Below, one piece after another: positions 34,333 through 42,836 of a stretch of DNA of 64,000 bases (positions are counted from its first letter, which is position 1; the number at the start of each line of letters is the position of its first letter). Source of the stretch: Thermoprotei archaeon. GTDB taxonomy: Archaea > Thermoproteota > Thermoprotei_A > Sulfolobales > Acidilobaceae. The notes beneath the pieces are model-generated. The model saw only the letters and a program-made list of their open reading frames with translations, ran no database searches and was not told the origin of the DNA. Where the stretch lies: contig JARJMZ020000036.1 of NCBI GenBank assembly GCA_029335875.2, positions 62,001-126,000 of the forward strand. Direction: 5' to 3'. Made by a program: the position numbers and the translations under genes.

Positions 34333-34716
34333 TTGGTCAAACAACTGGCTAATATGGAGAACGACGCCCTGAAACTGATAAGGGATAATGGAGGGATAAT
34401 GCTTCAAAGCGACTTATGGAAAAAGTTAAAGTTAGACAGCAGAGAGGGGTCCAGGCTCGTAGCTAGGCTCGTCAAGAGGGGCCTCATTAAGAGGGAGGAG
34501 ACCCTAGTCAATGGCCGTAAAACATACAAGCTATATATAACGGAGTCAAACAAGAAAAACCCCCCAATAGTCATAAGCCTGAACAGCGTCCTCAACATAC
34601 CCTGCATAACCTGCATTTACATAGACCAGTGTAGTCCAGGGAACTTCTACGAGCCAGGCACATGTTTATGGTTAGACAACTGGATCAAAAAACGAACTCT
34701 CTATCCCTCCATTTAG
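34333..34716 (+). CDS. Winged-helix protein with C-terminal cysteine cluster (TFE-beta/hRPC39-like)
   Basis: The 127-residue protein has one winged-helix domain (about 8-72: ALKLIRDNGGIMLQSDLWKKL in outline, SRLVARLVKRGLIKREE). A C-terminal cysteine set follows: C-x2-C-x5-C-x10-C (CITCIYIDQC...TC, about 91-111). A winged helix followed by a cubane Fe-S cysteine set is the build of archaeal TFE-beta, the partner of TFE-alpha in transcription initiation, related to RPC39/C34. The start is TTG 34333, or ATG 34354 if shorter. It is monocistronic. A different Fe-S winged-helix regulator remains possible. Confidence 0.65.
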   Translation: MVKQLANMENDALKLIRDNGGIMLQSDLWKKLKLDSREGSRLVARLVKRGLIKREETLVNGRKTYKLYITESNKKNPPIVISLNSVLNIPCITCIYIDQCSPGNFYEPGTCLWLDNWIKKRTLYPSI

Positions 34717-34811
34717 GGAACATAATCATATCCTTCCGCGAGAAGCCCTCCTAGGAAGTAAAGCCACAAATAAACAGCAGCCTAGAGTTCAAACAACTAT
34801 GAGGAGAGCGA

Positions 34812-35011
34812 GTGGCCGCCAGAACCCAATACCACGGGTATTTTGGTTCTTCCCCCCGATATTAGGCCCGACTTCCCCCAGCCCGTCGGAGGCTCAATAG
34901 GCTGACATCACGGGGCCGCCCTGCCCCCGATGAGCCCGTGAACTGTGATCGGGCTGGGGGGAGCCGGGCCCAATACCATGAACACCCATAGTATTGGATT
35001 CCAGCGACCAC
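34812..35011 (-). repeat. Dispersed structured repeat, copy A (palindromic form)
   Basis: This 200-bp element lies in a 400-bp gene-free stretch. Its right arm (34950-35011) is an inverted copy of its left arm (34812-34885): both carry the 3' hairpin module GTGG(C/T)CGC...CCAATAC...CCCGG...CCCCAGCCCG. The centre (34886-34949) has the conserved GGCGGCCCCGTGATGTCAG core on the minus strand. The A+T-rich upstream half found in copies B-E is absent and seems replaced by the inverted arm. The rest of the 34717-35114 gap shows nothing else. Confidence 0.8.
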
Positions 35012-35114
35012 TTAAAGGAATCTTATACTCTGAAGGAACCCTGCGATCCCGTGGGAAGGTTAACTTAGCTGGTGGAGTCGTTAAGTTCTGTCTATGGGGG
35101 GCGTTTGCTGGACT

Positions 35115-35570
35115 CTAAGACCTTAAGATTAAAGTTATCCCGCCTATGTAAGGTATTTTTATAGGGGCTTTGTTAACGGATAGGACGACACCGACAATGT
35201 TTTCTTCAGGGTGCCCGGCTACCCCAAACATGGCTGGACTGGGGGGGCACTTTCTAGGATCCCCCATATCTGGGCTCCAGTTGTTATCGCCTTTAGTCAC
35301 GAAACAGTAGCGGCCTTCAACCTCATACTTATGTATTACCCTGTGGATGACGAACTTGGCTCCACTCTTGTAAACGATAATGTCCCCCACGTTTATGTTA
35401 GATGGATCTCTTTTTACGAGGATTACTAAGTCGCCTGTATGAAGCAGGGGCTCCATGCTCCTGCCGTCTACGGCGGCGAAACCGCCGCCCATAAGCCTGA
35501 AAGCTATGTAGGCGGCGACAAGGGCTATTGTTAATGCTACCGTTATTTTATCCTGGCGGGTTAACCTCAA
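35115..35570 (-). CDS. Signal peptidase I, archaeal type
   Basis: This 151-residue membrane protease removes signal peptides. An N-terminal membrane helix (about 9-27) is followed by the catalytic serine in DGRSMEP (about residue 38) and the histidine in FVIHRVI that replaces the bacterial lysine (about 75). The aspartate is in KGDNN (about 95). The serine-histidine-aspartate set is the ER/archaeal (SipW/Sec11) type. ATG 35570 fits. It stands alone between repeat copy A and the divergent B3/4 gene. Confidence 0.92.
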   Translation of the reverse strand: MRLTRQDKITVALTIALVAAYIAFRLMGGGFAAVDGRSMEPLLHTGDLVILVKRDPSNINVGDIIVYKSGAKFVIHRVIHKYEVEGRYCFVTKGDNNWSPDMGDPRKCPPSPAMFGVAGHPEENIVGVVLSVNKAPIKIPYIGGITLILRS

Positions 35571-35649
35571 CTGTGAGCCCCTGAATCTAAAAGTTTCACT
35601 AGGTCTTAAATATCCCGGCTAAGGTGTTCCCCTTTAGCTTCTATAAGGG

Positions 35650-36372
35650 TTGAAGCATGAACAATCTATGGGGGCTGGGAGGGGCTTGGCTGGCATCCTT
35701 GAAGTGTCACCGGAGCTTTCTAGGATTGGTGTTTTCATAGTTTATGCTGTGGTGAGAAACGTTAGAGTATTAGAGACTCCCGAGCGTGTGGCGAACATTA
35801 TGGCTGAGGAGGAGGCCAAGGTTAGGTCAACCTTTGAAACCCCCGCAAGGCTAACTGATAACCCTATCATACAGGCTTATAGGAGGTTTTTGTGGAGGCT
35901 CGGCATAGACCCCACTAAGATTAGGCCCAGTTCTGAAGCCCTAGCTAGGAGGGTCCTTCGCGGGGCCCCCCTCCCTAGGATTAACAGTATTGTAGACATT
36001 GGGAACGTTGTAAGCTTGAGAACCCTTATACCCATAGGGTTATATGACATGGATTCCCTAAGCCCTCCTCTAACATTAAAACTTTCGAGGGGAGGGGAGG
36101 TTTTCCTACCTGTGGGTTCTGAGGGCTCTGATGTTTTAAGTAGGGGGGTTCCCATAATAGTAGACTCTAAGGGTTTAGTTATACACGTTTACCCCCATAG
36201 GGACTCTAGACTATCAATGATAAGGGGGGAGACCAGGAATGTTCTCATAACTTTATGCGGGGTCCCCGGGGTTCAGAGGGACCTAGTGATGGGGGCCGCT
36301 AAAGCTGTTGTCGACATGATTTTAAACATTAACCCCCTAGCGGAAGCTAGCGAGTTCGGGGTGGTAGTTTAG
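35650..36372 (+). CDS. B3/4-domain protein (phenylalanyl-tRNA synthetase beta-like editing fold)
   Basis: The 240-residue protein is a free-standing B3/B4 domain. In phenylalanyl-tRNA synthetase this fold removes mischarged tyrosine; free proteins are predicted trans-editing factors or amino-acid binding proteins. Landmarks are NPIIQAYRRFLWRLGIDPTK (about 76-95) followed by RPSSEALARRVLRG, then PRINSIVDIGNVVSLRTLIPIGLYD in outline, and RDSRLSMI near residue 185. The start is TTG 35650 or ATG 35668. It lies one nt before the IMPase-type gene and is probably co-transcribed. Confidence 0.85.
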   Translation: MKHEQSMGAGRGLAGILEVSPELSRIGVFIVYAVVRNVRVLETPERVANIMAEEEAKVRSTFETPARLTDNPIIQAYRRFLWRLGIDPTKIRPSSEALARRVLRGAPLPRINSIVDIGNVVSLRTLIPIGLYDMDSLSPPLTLKLSRGGEVFLPVGSEGSDVLSRGVPIIVDSKGLVIHVYPHRDSRLSMIRGETRNVLITLCGVPGVQRDLVMGAAKAVVDMILNINPLAEASEFGVVV

Positions 36373-36373
36373 A

Positions 36374-37174
36374 GTGGGGGCTGCCTACGACTACGAAGAT
36401 TTGAGGAGGATAGCTGTAAGGGTGGCTGGGGAGGCTGCCGGGCTCTTAAGGGATCATGCTTGCGACAGCAGGTATACTAGGAAGGTTAAGGGGGAAACAA
36501 TAGTGGCCGATAAGATCTCAGAGGATTATATTTTAGACGCGCTTAGGGGAGAGAACCTGAAAGTAAGGGGGATCTCAGAGGAGAAGGGCCCCTTCGGAGA
36601 TGAGGGCATATTCGTCGCCATAGACCCCCTAGATGGGAGCACAAACTATACTAGCTGCATATCATGGGCTTCAGTCTCCATAGCTTTCGCCCTGAACAAC
36701 ACTATGGAAAGCCTAGTAGCGGGGGCTGTAGCCCCAGTGTTTTACGGTAACACGTTCTCGTTCTCTAAAGGGGGAGGCTGCTACTATGGGGGAAGGAGGC
36801 TGGCTAGGCCAAAAACAGTTTCCAGGCTAGTATTCGCCTACGTGGAGGACGCCGTTAAAGCCCAAAAACTCATAGATGCAGTGAAACACATAGAACCTGA
36901 AGTCAAAATAAGAGGATTGGGAAGCGCAGCACTAGAAATATGCTATGTGGCCGCCGGCAGAGCCATCCTATTCGCGGACCTCAGAGGTAGACTAAGGAAC
37001 ATTGATATAGCGGCAGCAGTAGGGTTCCTGAGAGAATGTGGCGGCGAAGCTTATGACTCAAAATCAGCCATACTAAACTCAAGCCTCGAAAACATAGAAG
37101 TAGTAGGGGACGTCGTAGCCTCTCTCGATAAAAACGTAGCATTAGAGTTCTTAAAGCTTATAGGAACTACATAG
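36374..37174 (+). CDS. Inositol monophosphatase/FBPase-family phosphatase
   Basis: The 266-residue protein has the metal-dependent phosphatase signature. EEKG (about 69) supplies a metal ligand, IDPLDGSTN (about 82-90) is the main motif, and GSAALEICYVAAGRA (about 182-196) is followed by IDIAAA (about 211). Archaeal enzymes of this family hydrolyse both inositol 1-phosphate and fructose 1,6-bisphosphate. GTG 36374 follows the B3/4 stop directly. Third codon positions shift from G/T-rich to A/C-rich toward the 3' end. The stop codon is immediately followed by dispersed repeat copy B. Confidence 0.9.
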   Translation: MGAAYDYEDLRRIAVRVAGEAAGLLRDHACDSRYTRKVKGETIVADKISEDYILDALRGENLKVRGISEEKGPFGDEGIFVAIDPLDGSTNYTSCISWASVSIAFALNNTMESLVAGAVAPVFYGNTFSFSKGGGCYYGGRRLARPKTVSRLVFAYVEDAVKAQKLIDAVKHIEPEVKIRGLGSAALEICYVAAGRAILFADLRGRLRNIDIAAAVGFLRECGGEAYDSKSAILNSSLENIEVVGDVVASLDKNVALEFLKLIGTT

Positions 37175-37433
37175 TGGCCGCTGGAGCCCAATACCATAGG
37201 CTTGATCCTACGGTTATACACGCCGGCCCCAGCCCATCGGGAGCTCCATAGACTGACACCACAGGGCCGCCTTACCCCCGCCTCCAATGGCCAATCACGG
37301 AAGAGGGCTCACATAGCGTGGAAGCGTCAAAACGACTCTAAGCTTCCATAGTTCTTAAACATTATCGCGTTCTCAATTACCCCTAAGCAACCATATTAAT
37401 CAGAAGACTCCAAAGATTTTACTCTAGAAGACA
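37174..37433 (-). repeat. Dispersed structured repeat, copy B
   Basis: This 260-bp copy starts at the last base of the IMPase stop codon. In the minus-strand sense direction it has the A+T-rich module (TCTAGAGTAAAATCT, then TTAATATGGTTGCTTAG), the GCTATGTGAGCCC boundary, and the hairpin CTTCC...GGAGG. The GGCGGCCCTGTGGTGTCAG core and the 3' hairpin ATAACCGTAGG...CCTATGGTAT follow, ending GGGCTCCAGCGGCCAC. The TATA-like box seen in copies C and E is weak here. The rest of the gap to 37572 shows no gene. Confidence 0.8.
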
Positions 37434-37572
37434 TTCTCATGGGCTTGCGGGCAGCCGTCAACAGATAATTGAGCATAGTGTAATCATAGTAAGCCTTTAC
37501 TCTACACGCGTTTACCCTCCCCCCACGCCTTCCCTGTCACGGATGTTTCCAGCTGAAAGCTGGGGAGAACTA

Positions 37573-37947
37573 TTAAAGCCCCCTCTTCAATAACAGGGCA
37601 AGGAGGCAGTTACCGTCTGAGTTTAGGGCTTTGAGTGTGCATGTGAAGTATCTACATTCAGAACCTTTACAGGGGCCTCCTAACAGTAGACATATAACTT
37701 CTCTAGCCTGTATCCCTCTCGTCACTCTCTTATTAACCTGGATGAAGTCTTTAGAGCATTTGAGGTAGGGGCATTTGTTGCTACATTTCCCCCCTAGGGG
37801 TGCTGGTTTTGGGTTAAGTTTTCTCATTACTTCTGTTAGGGTTTCTCTATAGTCTGGTGGTGTGTAGTCTTTGTTTAAAAATAGGCGGGAGATGCTTTGG
37901 ATTTTTTCAACTATATTCTCTTCTACTTTTAGGTTTTCAGAGTTCAA
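37573..37947 (-). CDS. Cysteine-rich protein, possible Fe-S or zinc protein
   Basis: The 124-residue protein is helical at the N-terminus (about 1-45). A cysteine set follows: C-x3-C-x4-C (CSNKCPYLKC, about 55-64), then CLLLGGPCKGSECRYFTC (about 85-102) and one more near the end. The spacing suggests one or two metal or Fe-S sites. No family was recognised. It lies alone between repeat copy B and endA, on the minus strand. Confidence 0.6.
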   Translation of the reverse strand: MNSENLKVEENIVEKIQSISRLFLNKDYTPPDYRETLTEVMRKLNPKPAPLGGKCSNKCPYLKCSKDFIQVNKRVTRGIQAREVICLLLGGPCKGSECRYFTCTLKALNSDGNCLLALLLKRGL

Positions 37948-38113
37948 AGTTCCACCACACTATCTATTAACATCCGCCCAGCCTAATTAAATTACATGGT
38001 GAAACGTAATGATGCTCTATAATGTTAAGAGCGCCGGCTTAAACTTTAACACCTTGAGGAGACATAAGTTCTTTCCAGGCTAGTTTTGGGAAGCCCGGTA
38101 CTTTTGGGATCTC

Positions 38114-38665
38114 TTAGAGCCTTATCCACCTGAACATCATGTAAGTGATTTTCCCGCCCCTCTCGGGGAAGGCCATTATGAAGGTTTTCTTTACACTATG
38201 GCTAATCCTGCCAGCTCTAACAATGTCCGTAGGGTCTAGTTTTTCCCAGGCGTCGTGGACGTGAACTATGAAGGGGGCGTGTTCTAACCCGGGCCCCACC
38301 CTGTAGACTGTGAAGTCGCTCCCAAACTTCAAGCCAGACCTAACTATGAGATTCCTGTCCCTCAAGTCCCTATAAACAGTGTAGAGGAGTTCTAGCCTAG
38401 GGGTCTCTTTAACCTGTCTTATAAGATCTTCGACGGTTACACTGGTCCCATCAACCCTCTTAATAGACAGGACACCCTTCTCCGCTAAGTACAATGCTTC
38501 TATCAAGCTCAGCTTCAAGGGGGTTTCAAAATCCGCCCCTTTAGGCTTCTCCACCCCTATAGGGGTCCCGTAAAACCCCCTTGAATAAAGGGACCTCGCA
38601 GACTCAATGTCATAGATTATGACAGAGCCGTCTACAAGCAAACCCTCATACTCTCCCACAAGCAC
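38114..38665 (-). CDS. endA: tRNA splicing endonuclease
   Basis: This 183-residue enzyme cuts bulge-helix-bulge introns from pre-tRNA. The N-terminal domain (about 1-85) precedes a catalytic domain with the triad Tyr in [10 protein letters not shown] (about 121), His in EHAPFIVHV (about 129) and Lys in SVKKTFIMA (about 162). The [16 protein letters not shown] segment is typical. In Crenarchaea the enzyme usually needs a second, non-catalytic subunit encoded elsewhere. A TATA-like TTTTATAAAG lies about 60-70 nt upstream. Confidence 0.92.
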   Translation of the reverse strand: MLVGEYEGLLVDGSVIIYDIESARSLYSRGFYGTPIGVEKPKGADFETPLKLSLIEALYLAEKGVLSIKRVDGTSVTVEDLIRQVKETPRLELLYTVYRDLRDRNLIVRSGLKFGSDFTVYRVGPGLEHAPFIVHVHDAWEKLDPTDIVRAGRISHSVKKTFIMAFPERGGKITYMMFRWIRL

Positions 38666-38890
38666 CCACCCGCATTTAAGAGCTTAACCCCTAATTACCG
38701 ATTATAGGCTCACAAGCTTTTAATCTTTATAAAACCACTCAAACAACTCGTCTAGCTACAAATTTGGAATCCGTCTAACCACTAGTTAGGAGCACACCCA
38801 TCTGCCGCCCCCGCTTTACACCAAGGGTTTCCCTTCTATGTAACAGGGTTTTCCGGCATGTTTACACTTTGCCCGTGGTGAGGCTCTCAG

Positions 38891-39135
38891 ACTGTTTTCT
38901 AGAGTAAGAACTCTGGGAGTTTTGGTTAACATGGTTATTCAGGGGTATTTAAGAGCATAATAATGCGAACTATGGGAATTTAGAGTTATTTTAAGGCTTC
39001 CCTGCTATGCGAGCCCGCCCCCATTATTGGCAGTCGGGGGCGAGGGCAAGACAGCCCCAGTAATGCCAGCCTATGAAGCCCTCAACGGGCTGGGGGCCGG
39101 TGCGCAAAACCGTGGGAATCGGGTTCCGCGACCGC
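38891..39135 (+). repeat. Dispersed structured repeat, copy C
   Basis: This 245-bp copy in plus sense starts ACTGTTTTCTAGAGTAAG and carries a TATA-like TATTTAAG (38946-38953) and a second A/T box TTATTTTAAGG (about 38986-38996). GCTATGCGAGCCC follows, then the hairpin GCCCGCCCCC...GGGGGCGAGGGC with loop ATTATTGGCAGTC, the core GCCCCAGTAATGCCAGCC, the AGCCC/GGGCT stem, and the end GGTTCCGCGACCGC. The upstream part of the gap (38666-38890) shows no gene. Confidence 0.8.
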
Positions 39136-39186
39136 CTGGAAGAGGCCCGGCTTTATGGGAATAGCACTTGGGCTAGGGCGGTTGTT

Positions 39187-41256
39187 TCAGCTGGGAGGCA
39201 CCCCCTTTAATATGAGCTCTTTGAGGGTCTTGTTTTTAACGGCTTCTCTGGAGACTTCTATGACCCATAGTCCTGTGAGCCCTCTTTTAGAGGCGAGTGT
39301 TTCGAGGACTTCCTCGGGTGTGGTGTTTAGTGTTTTAGTTATTCCAGGTATTGCTTCTCCGAGTTTAACGGCTGCCTTGTAGTGGTATTTGCATAGGTTT
39401 AGCCTTGTTGATTCCCTTCCGCATATTAAACATGGCTTGTCAGGCTTCTTTAGCTGGAGGGCTTTAGCTATGCTGTCTTTAACTGTGTCGAGCCTTTTAT
39501 TATATTCCTTGAGTAGCGCCTCTATGGTCTTCACAGCTTCCTCTCTAACCTCCTCTCTTCTAGCTCTACCTAGCCTTATGTCTTCGAGTTTCTTCTCGAA
39601 GACTCTAGTGAGTTCCGGGCTTGATAGTTCCGGGAAGAGTTCTGAGATTACATATGCCACGGCATACCCCAAGTCTGAGACTATAGACTTGCCGTCTCTA
39701 TCTATAATGTAGCCCCTCTTATAGAGAACCTCTATTATCCTAGCCCTCGTAGCCTCAGTCCCTATCTCGGTCTCCTCCATCCATTTTAATAGTGAATCCT
39801 TCGAGAGCCTCACCCTCGGAGTGCTCCAGGAAATGTTAACTAAAACATCTAAAACCCTAACAACACCCCCCTCAACAATGTCTGGAAGGGGCTCGCCTTC
39901 GGGTCTAAGGAAGGGGTAGTATTTAAGCCACCCCTCCTTCAAAATGGTGACCCCGTGGGATTCGTAGAGCCTCCCCCAACTATCTTTAACGACAAGCCTA
40001 GCCCTAGCTATTGATGCTGGCTTGGCGAAGGTAGCTAGAAACCTCCTGACTACCAGGTCGTAGACAGCCTTATATCCTCCCTCGAGCCTCCCAGGCTTCT
40101 CCCCTGTAGGGTGTATTGCTGGGTGTGCTGGGTCGTCCATTTTGCCTTGGACCGGCTTGAGTACCCCTCCAGTTTCAGCTATGAGGGTCCTGGTGAGACT
40201 AGAGTATTCTGGGATGCCGCTGAGGCCTCTAATTATACCTTCATAGTTTAGTGTGGGCGGCAGTTTCTGGCTGTTAGTCCTAGGGTAGCTTATGAGGCCT
40301 TCTAAATAGAGGTCCTCAGCTATCTCCTGGGTCTTCATGGGAGGTAGCTTGTAAAGCCTGTAAGCCTCGTGCTGTAGGTCTCCCAGGTTGAAGGATGGGG
40401 GAGGCGTTATACTCTCTACACTATGGCTCTTAGACGCGACTTTCAGTGTTCCAGAGGCTTCCAGCTCTCTCTTAACGTTTAAAGCTTCAAGCTTCGTTTC
40501 CACCTTCCAGCCTTTAGGGTAGGCTTTAAACTGTTTACCCGGGCCTGCGCTGAGAGTTAAAACTATAGATATCATGGGCTTTGGAGTGTGAAGGTTTAGA
40601 TCCTCCCACCTCCTGACAGCTTCTATTAAAGTTGGGCTTTGAACCCTCCCAGCGCTTAGAACCCGCCTGCCCCCAGCCACGCTCCTCACAGCCCCCGTTA
40701 AGGCCCTACTAATATTTATGCCCCACAGCCAGTCGAGCTCGTGCCTGGCTAAGCCCGCCTCCACCATATCCCTGTCTAATGGTAGTAGCCTCCTGTAAGA
40801 CCCCCTTATCTCTTGGGGTGTTAGGGTCGAGAATTTCATCCTCTTAGCCTTGCTTACGTCGCCCAGCCTCTCTATTATCATGTAACATATTAGGCTGCCT
40901 TCAATATCGTAGTCGCAAGCGCTAACATACATTGAGGCTTTAGGTAGTATGGTTGAGAGTAGGTCATAGAATTTCTTGAGATGCCTTGATGAAGCCTCAA
41001 CCTCCCACAGGGGCCTCCAGGTGTATGTGTAAACGGGGAACCCTCTAGACCCCGTGTAGAGGCCGAACATGTGGCCGGCACTAGTAACTACTATTACGCT
41101 ACTCCCATCAACGTTTAGAACCCAGAAGGGAATGCCATTATAACTGCACTTTGAAGGAGAGCCTAGAGCCCTAGCTATTTTCTCTCCCGCCCTAGGCTTC
41201 TCGGCTATAACAGCGATATAGTTTGGGGGTATTCTGCAGGGAACCTTAGAGCTCAC
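39187..41256 (-). CDS. topA: DNA topoisomerase type IA
   Basis: The 689-residue enzyme relaxes or decatenates DNA through a single-strand break. An N-terminal Toprim domain begins AVIAEKPRAGEKIA (about 14-27) and holds the acidic VSACDYDIEGS (about 111-121). The catalytic tyrosine is in GLISYPRTNSQKLP (about 334-347). A C-terminal single zinc ribbon reads CLICGRESTRLNLCKYH (about 619-635). The size and single ribbon fit the archaeal topoisomerase III/TopA group; there is no helicase domain, so it is not reverse gyrase. GTG 41256 has a GGTAGGGGG just upstream. Confidence 0.92.
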   Translation of the reverse strand: MSSKVPCRIPPNYIAVIAEKPRAGEKIARALGSPSKCSYNGIPFWVLNVDGSSVIVVTSAGHMFGLYTGSRGFPVYTYTWRPLWEVEASSRHLKKFYDLLSTILPKASMYVSACDYDIEGSLICYMIIERLGDVSKAKRMKFSTLTPQEIRGSYRRLLPLDRDMVEAGLARHELDWLWGINISRALTGAVRSVAGGRRVLSAGRVQSPTLIEAVRRWEDLNLHTPKPMISIVLTLSAGPGKQFKAYPKGWKVETKLEALNVKRELEASGTLKVASKSHSVESITPPPSFNLGDLQHEAYRLYKLPPMKTQEIAEDLYLEGLISYPRTNSQKLPPTLNYEGIIRGLSGIPEYSSLTRTLIAETGGVLKPVQGKMDDPAHPAIHPTGEKPGRLEGGYKAVYDLVVRRFLATFAKPASIARARLVVKDSWGRLYESHGVTILKEGWLKYYPFLRPEGEPLPDIVEGGVVRVLDVLVNISWSTPRVRLSKDSLLKWMEETEIGTEATRARIIEVLYKRGYIIDRDGKSIVSDLGYAVAYVISELFPELSSPELTRVFEKKLEDIRLGRARREEVREEAVKTIEALLKEYNKRLDTVKDSIAKALQLKKPDKPCLICGRESTRLNLCKYHYKAAVKLGEAIPGITKTLNTTPEEVLETLASKRGLTGLWVIEVSREAVKNKTLKELILKGVPPS

Positions 41257-41272
41257 GTCCCCCTACCATCAC

Positions 41273-42361
41273 TTATAATAATGGCATGGGCGCTGTTAAG
41301 ACGAGGAGAACGCCATATGTGAGCGCTACTGAGAGCGTGAGCTTTGAGGCTTTCTCAACGCTCATGGCGGGCCCCGGGTGTCTTCCGCCGGACACGAAGT
41401 ATATGAATATGGCTATTAGGGCGAACATTAGGAACACTGGGTTCACTAGAGCTAGCATTATTAAGGTAGCTATTAACGCCCTACTAATGAGAGAGTGAGC
41501 CTTAGACCCAACGATCCCCCTAACTATGTGACCCCCATCAAGCATAGCTATAGGCATTAGGTTGAGGAACGTCACTAAAAACACCACGTAAGAGGCGAAT
41601 GCCAGGGGGCTTAATAGGAGTATGTCTGAAGGGTTTAAAGCCCTAGGCAAAAGCTGCCCGACCAGTATCATAGACACTGGGACCACATTGAGAGGTATGA
41701 CTTGAACCCCTACTAGAGCCTCCTCAGACACTACAACAGACTCTCCTATACCGTACACTGCTAGGGGGACGGCTATAACATAGCCTGCCAGGGGCCCGGC
41801 TATAGCCATAAGTGATAGAGCCTCAGAACTGGGCGGGAGCCACCTCAAGTTAATAACAGCCCCGAAAGTCCCTAGAAACCCTAACTGCAGGGGGGGCGCC
41901 GGGATCAGATAGGGTAGGCTTGAAGGAGTCCTATAAGCCCTCATAACAATCCAGTGGCCCAGCTCATGGATCATTAGGGGGACTAGGAGGCCTACCATGT
42001 AAGCTGCAGGGGACCACGAGAACCCGGGGGCTTTACCTGTGGGGGGAGCCCCGAAACTTAGCCCTGAAACGAACACCGTAACTAGGGTGACAAGTGCTAG
42101 GGCTATATTCCAGGCTATCTTAGAGTCTCCGCTCTTAGGGAATAAGTGTAGGACTAAGCCCCTCTCATCTCTCCTCAATAAAGGATAGCAGCCCCCCTCC
42201 ACAACCCTAGGGTAGATCCTGGTTAAAGCCTCATCTACACTGGAAAACCTCTTGGGCATGCCTAGGACGATTTCCGCCCTAGACCCGTAGACGCTCTCGC
42301 TTAAAACCTCAAACTCCTCATAGACAGCTAGCTTACAGAGCTCACTCAAGCCTCCCGACAA
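41273..42361 (-). CDS. Site-2 protease-type zinc metalloprotease (M50)
   Basis: The 362-residue membrane protease has an N-terminal soluble region of about 85 residues and then six or more helices. The zinc site is HELGHW (about 135-140) with the partner motif NLMPIAMLDGGHIVRG (about 272-287). M50 proteases cut transmembrane proteins inside the membrane, often releasing regulators. Its start overlaps the end of rpo6 by 20 bp, so it is likely translated from the same mRNA. topA follows after 16 nt. Confidence 0.9.
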   Translation of the reverse strand: MSGGLSELCKLAVYEEFEVLSESVYGSRAEIVLGMPKRFSSVDEALTRIYPRVVEGGCYPLLRRDERGLVLHLFPKSGDSKIAWNIALALVTLVTVFVSGLSFGAPPTGKAPGFSWSPAAYMVGLLVPLMIHELGHWIVMRAYRTPSSLPYLIPAPPLQLGFLGTFGAVINLRWLPPSSEALSLMAIAGPLAGYVIAVPLAVYGIGESVVVSEEALVGVQVIPLNVVPVSMILVGQLLPRALNPSDILLLSPLAFASYVVFLVTFLNLMPIAMLDGGHIVRGIVGSKAHSLISRALIATLIMLALVNPVFLMFALIAIFIYFVSGGRHPGPAMSVEKASKLTLSVALTYGVLLVLTAPMPLL

Positions 42362-42665
42362 CCTCCCTAGTCCTGCTTACTAGAAGCGACAACGGTATGC
42401 TCTGCCTAAATCCGGAACTAGTGTATCTAAGCACTGACGCCGGGAGTATGCCTTTCTCAACTTCATATTTGGCTATTAAAACAGGGTCGTTCGACCCTAC
42501 AACTTCTGGGGGCACTAGCGGGGGGGCTCCCCTGGAGAGTTGGAGAGCCCTAATACCTATTATTCTCGCCTTCTCATACCTAGTCAAGAACGGGGGGCCT
42601 ATGCGTATCTCCTCGGACACTCCGGGCACTCTAGGGTATGCATTGTAGGCTTCGGAGACCATCAC
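42342..42665 (-). CDS. rpo6: RNA polymerase subunit Rpo6 (RpoK)
   Basis: This 107-residue protein is the archaeal omega/RPB6 homologue of RNA polymerase. Landmarks are GPPFLTRYEKARIIGIRALQ (in outline, about 23-42), LSRGAPPLVPPE, DPVLIAKYEVEKGILP (about 60-75) and a basic Ile-Pro-Leu end. An N-terminal extension of about 20 residues precedes the core. GTG 42665 or ATG 42662 starts it. The gap to hmgA holds two TATA-like elements (see findings). It is the first gene of rpo6 - site-2 protease - topA. Confidence 0.92.
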   Translation of the reverse strand: MMVSEAYNAYPRVPGVSEEIRIGPPFLTRYEKARIIGIRALQLSRGAPPLVPPEVVGSNDPVLIAKYEVEKGILPASVLRYTSSGFRQSIPLSLLVSRTREVVGRLE

Positions 42666-42836
42666 TAGAACCCACCCGCCCGGTAGAGCGTTAAAACTCG
42701 CTAATAAACTCTAAAACACTATGGATATCGCATACACTAATAGCAGCCCCCAGAAACCTCTTACAGCCGCCTTTCGATTCCAAAAGCTACACCTTAATTG
42801 AAATTCGAGGGGAAAAGCTTATATACTTAGTTGGGC

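Noticed and set aside
34812-39135. CRISPR array suggested by repeated G+C-rich blocks
   Set aside because: Units are about 250 bp, kilobases apart and in both orientations, without short regular repeats and spacers or cas genes.
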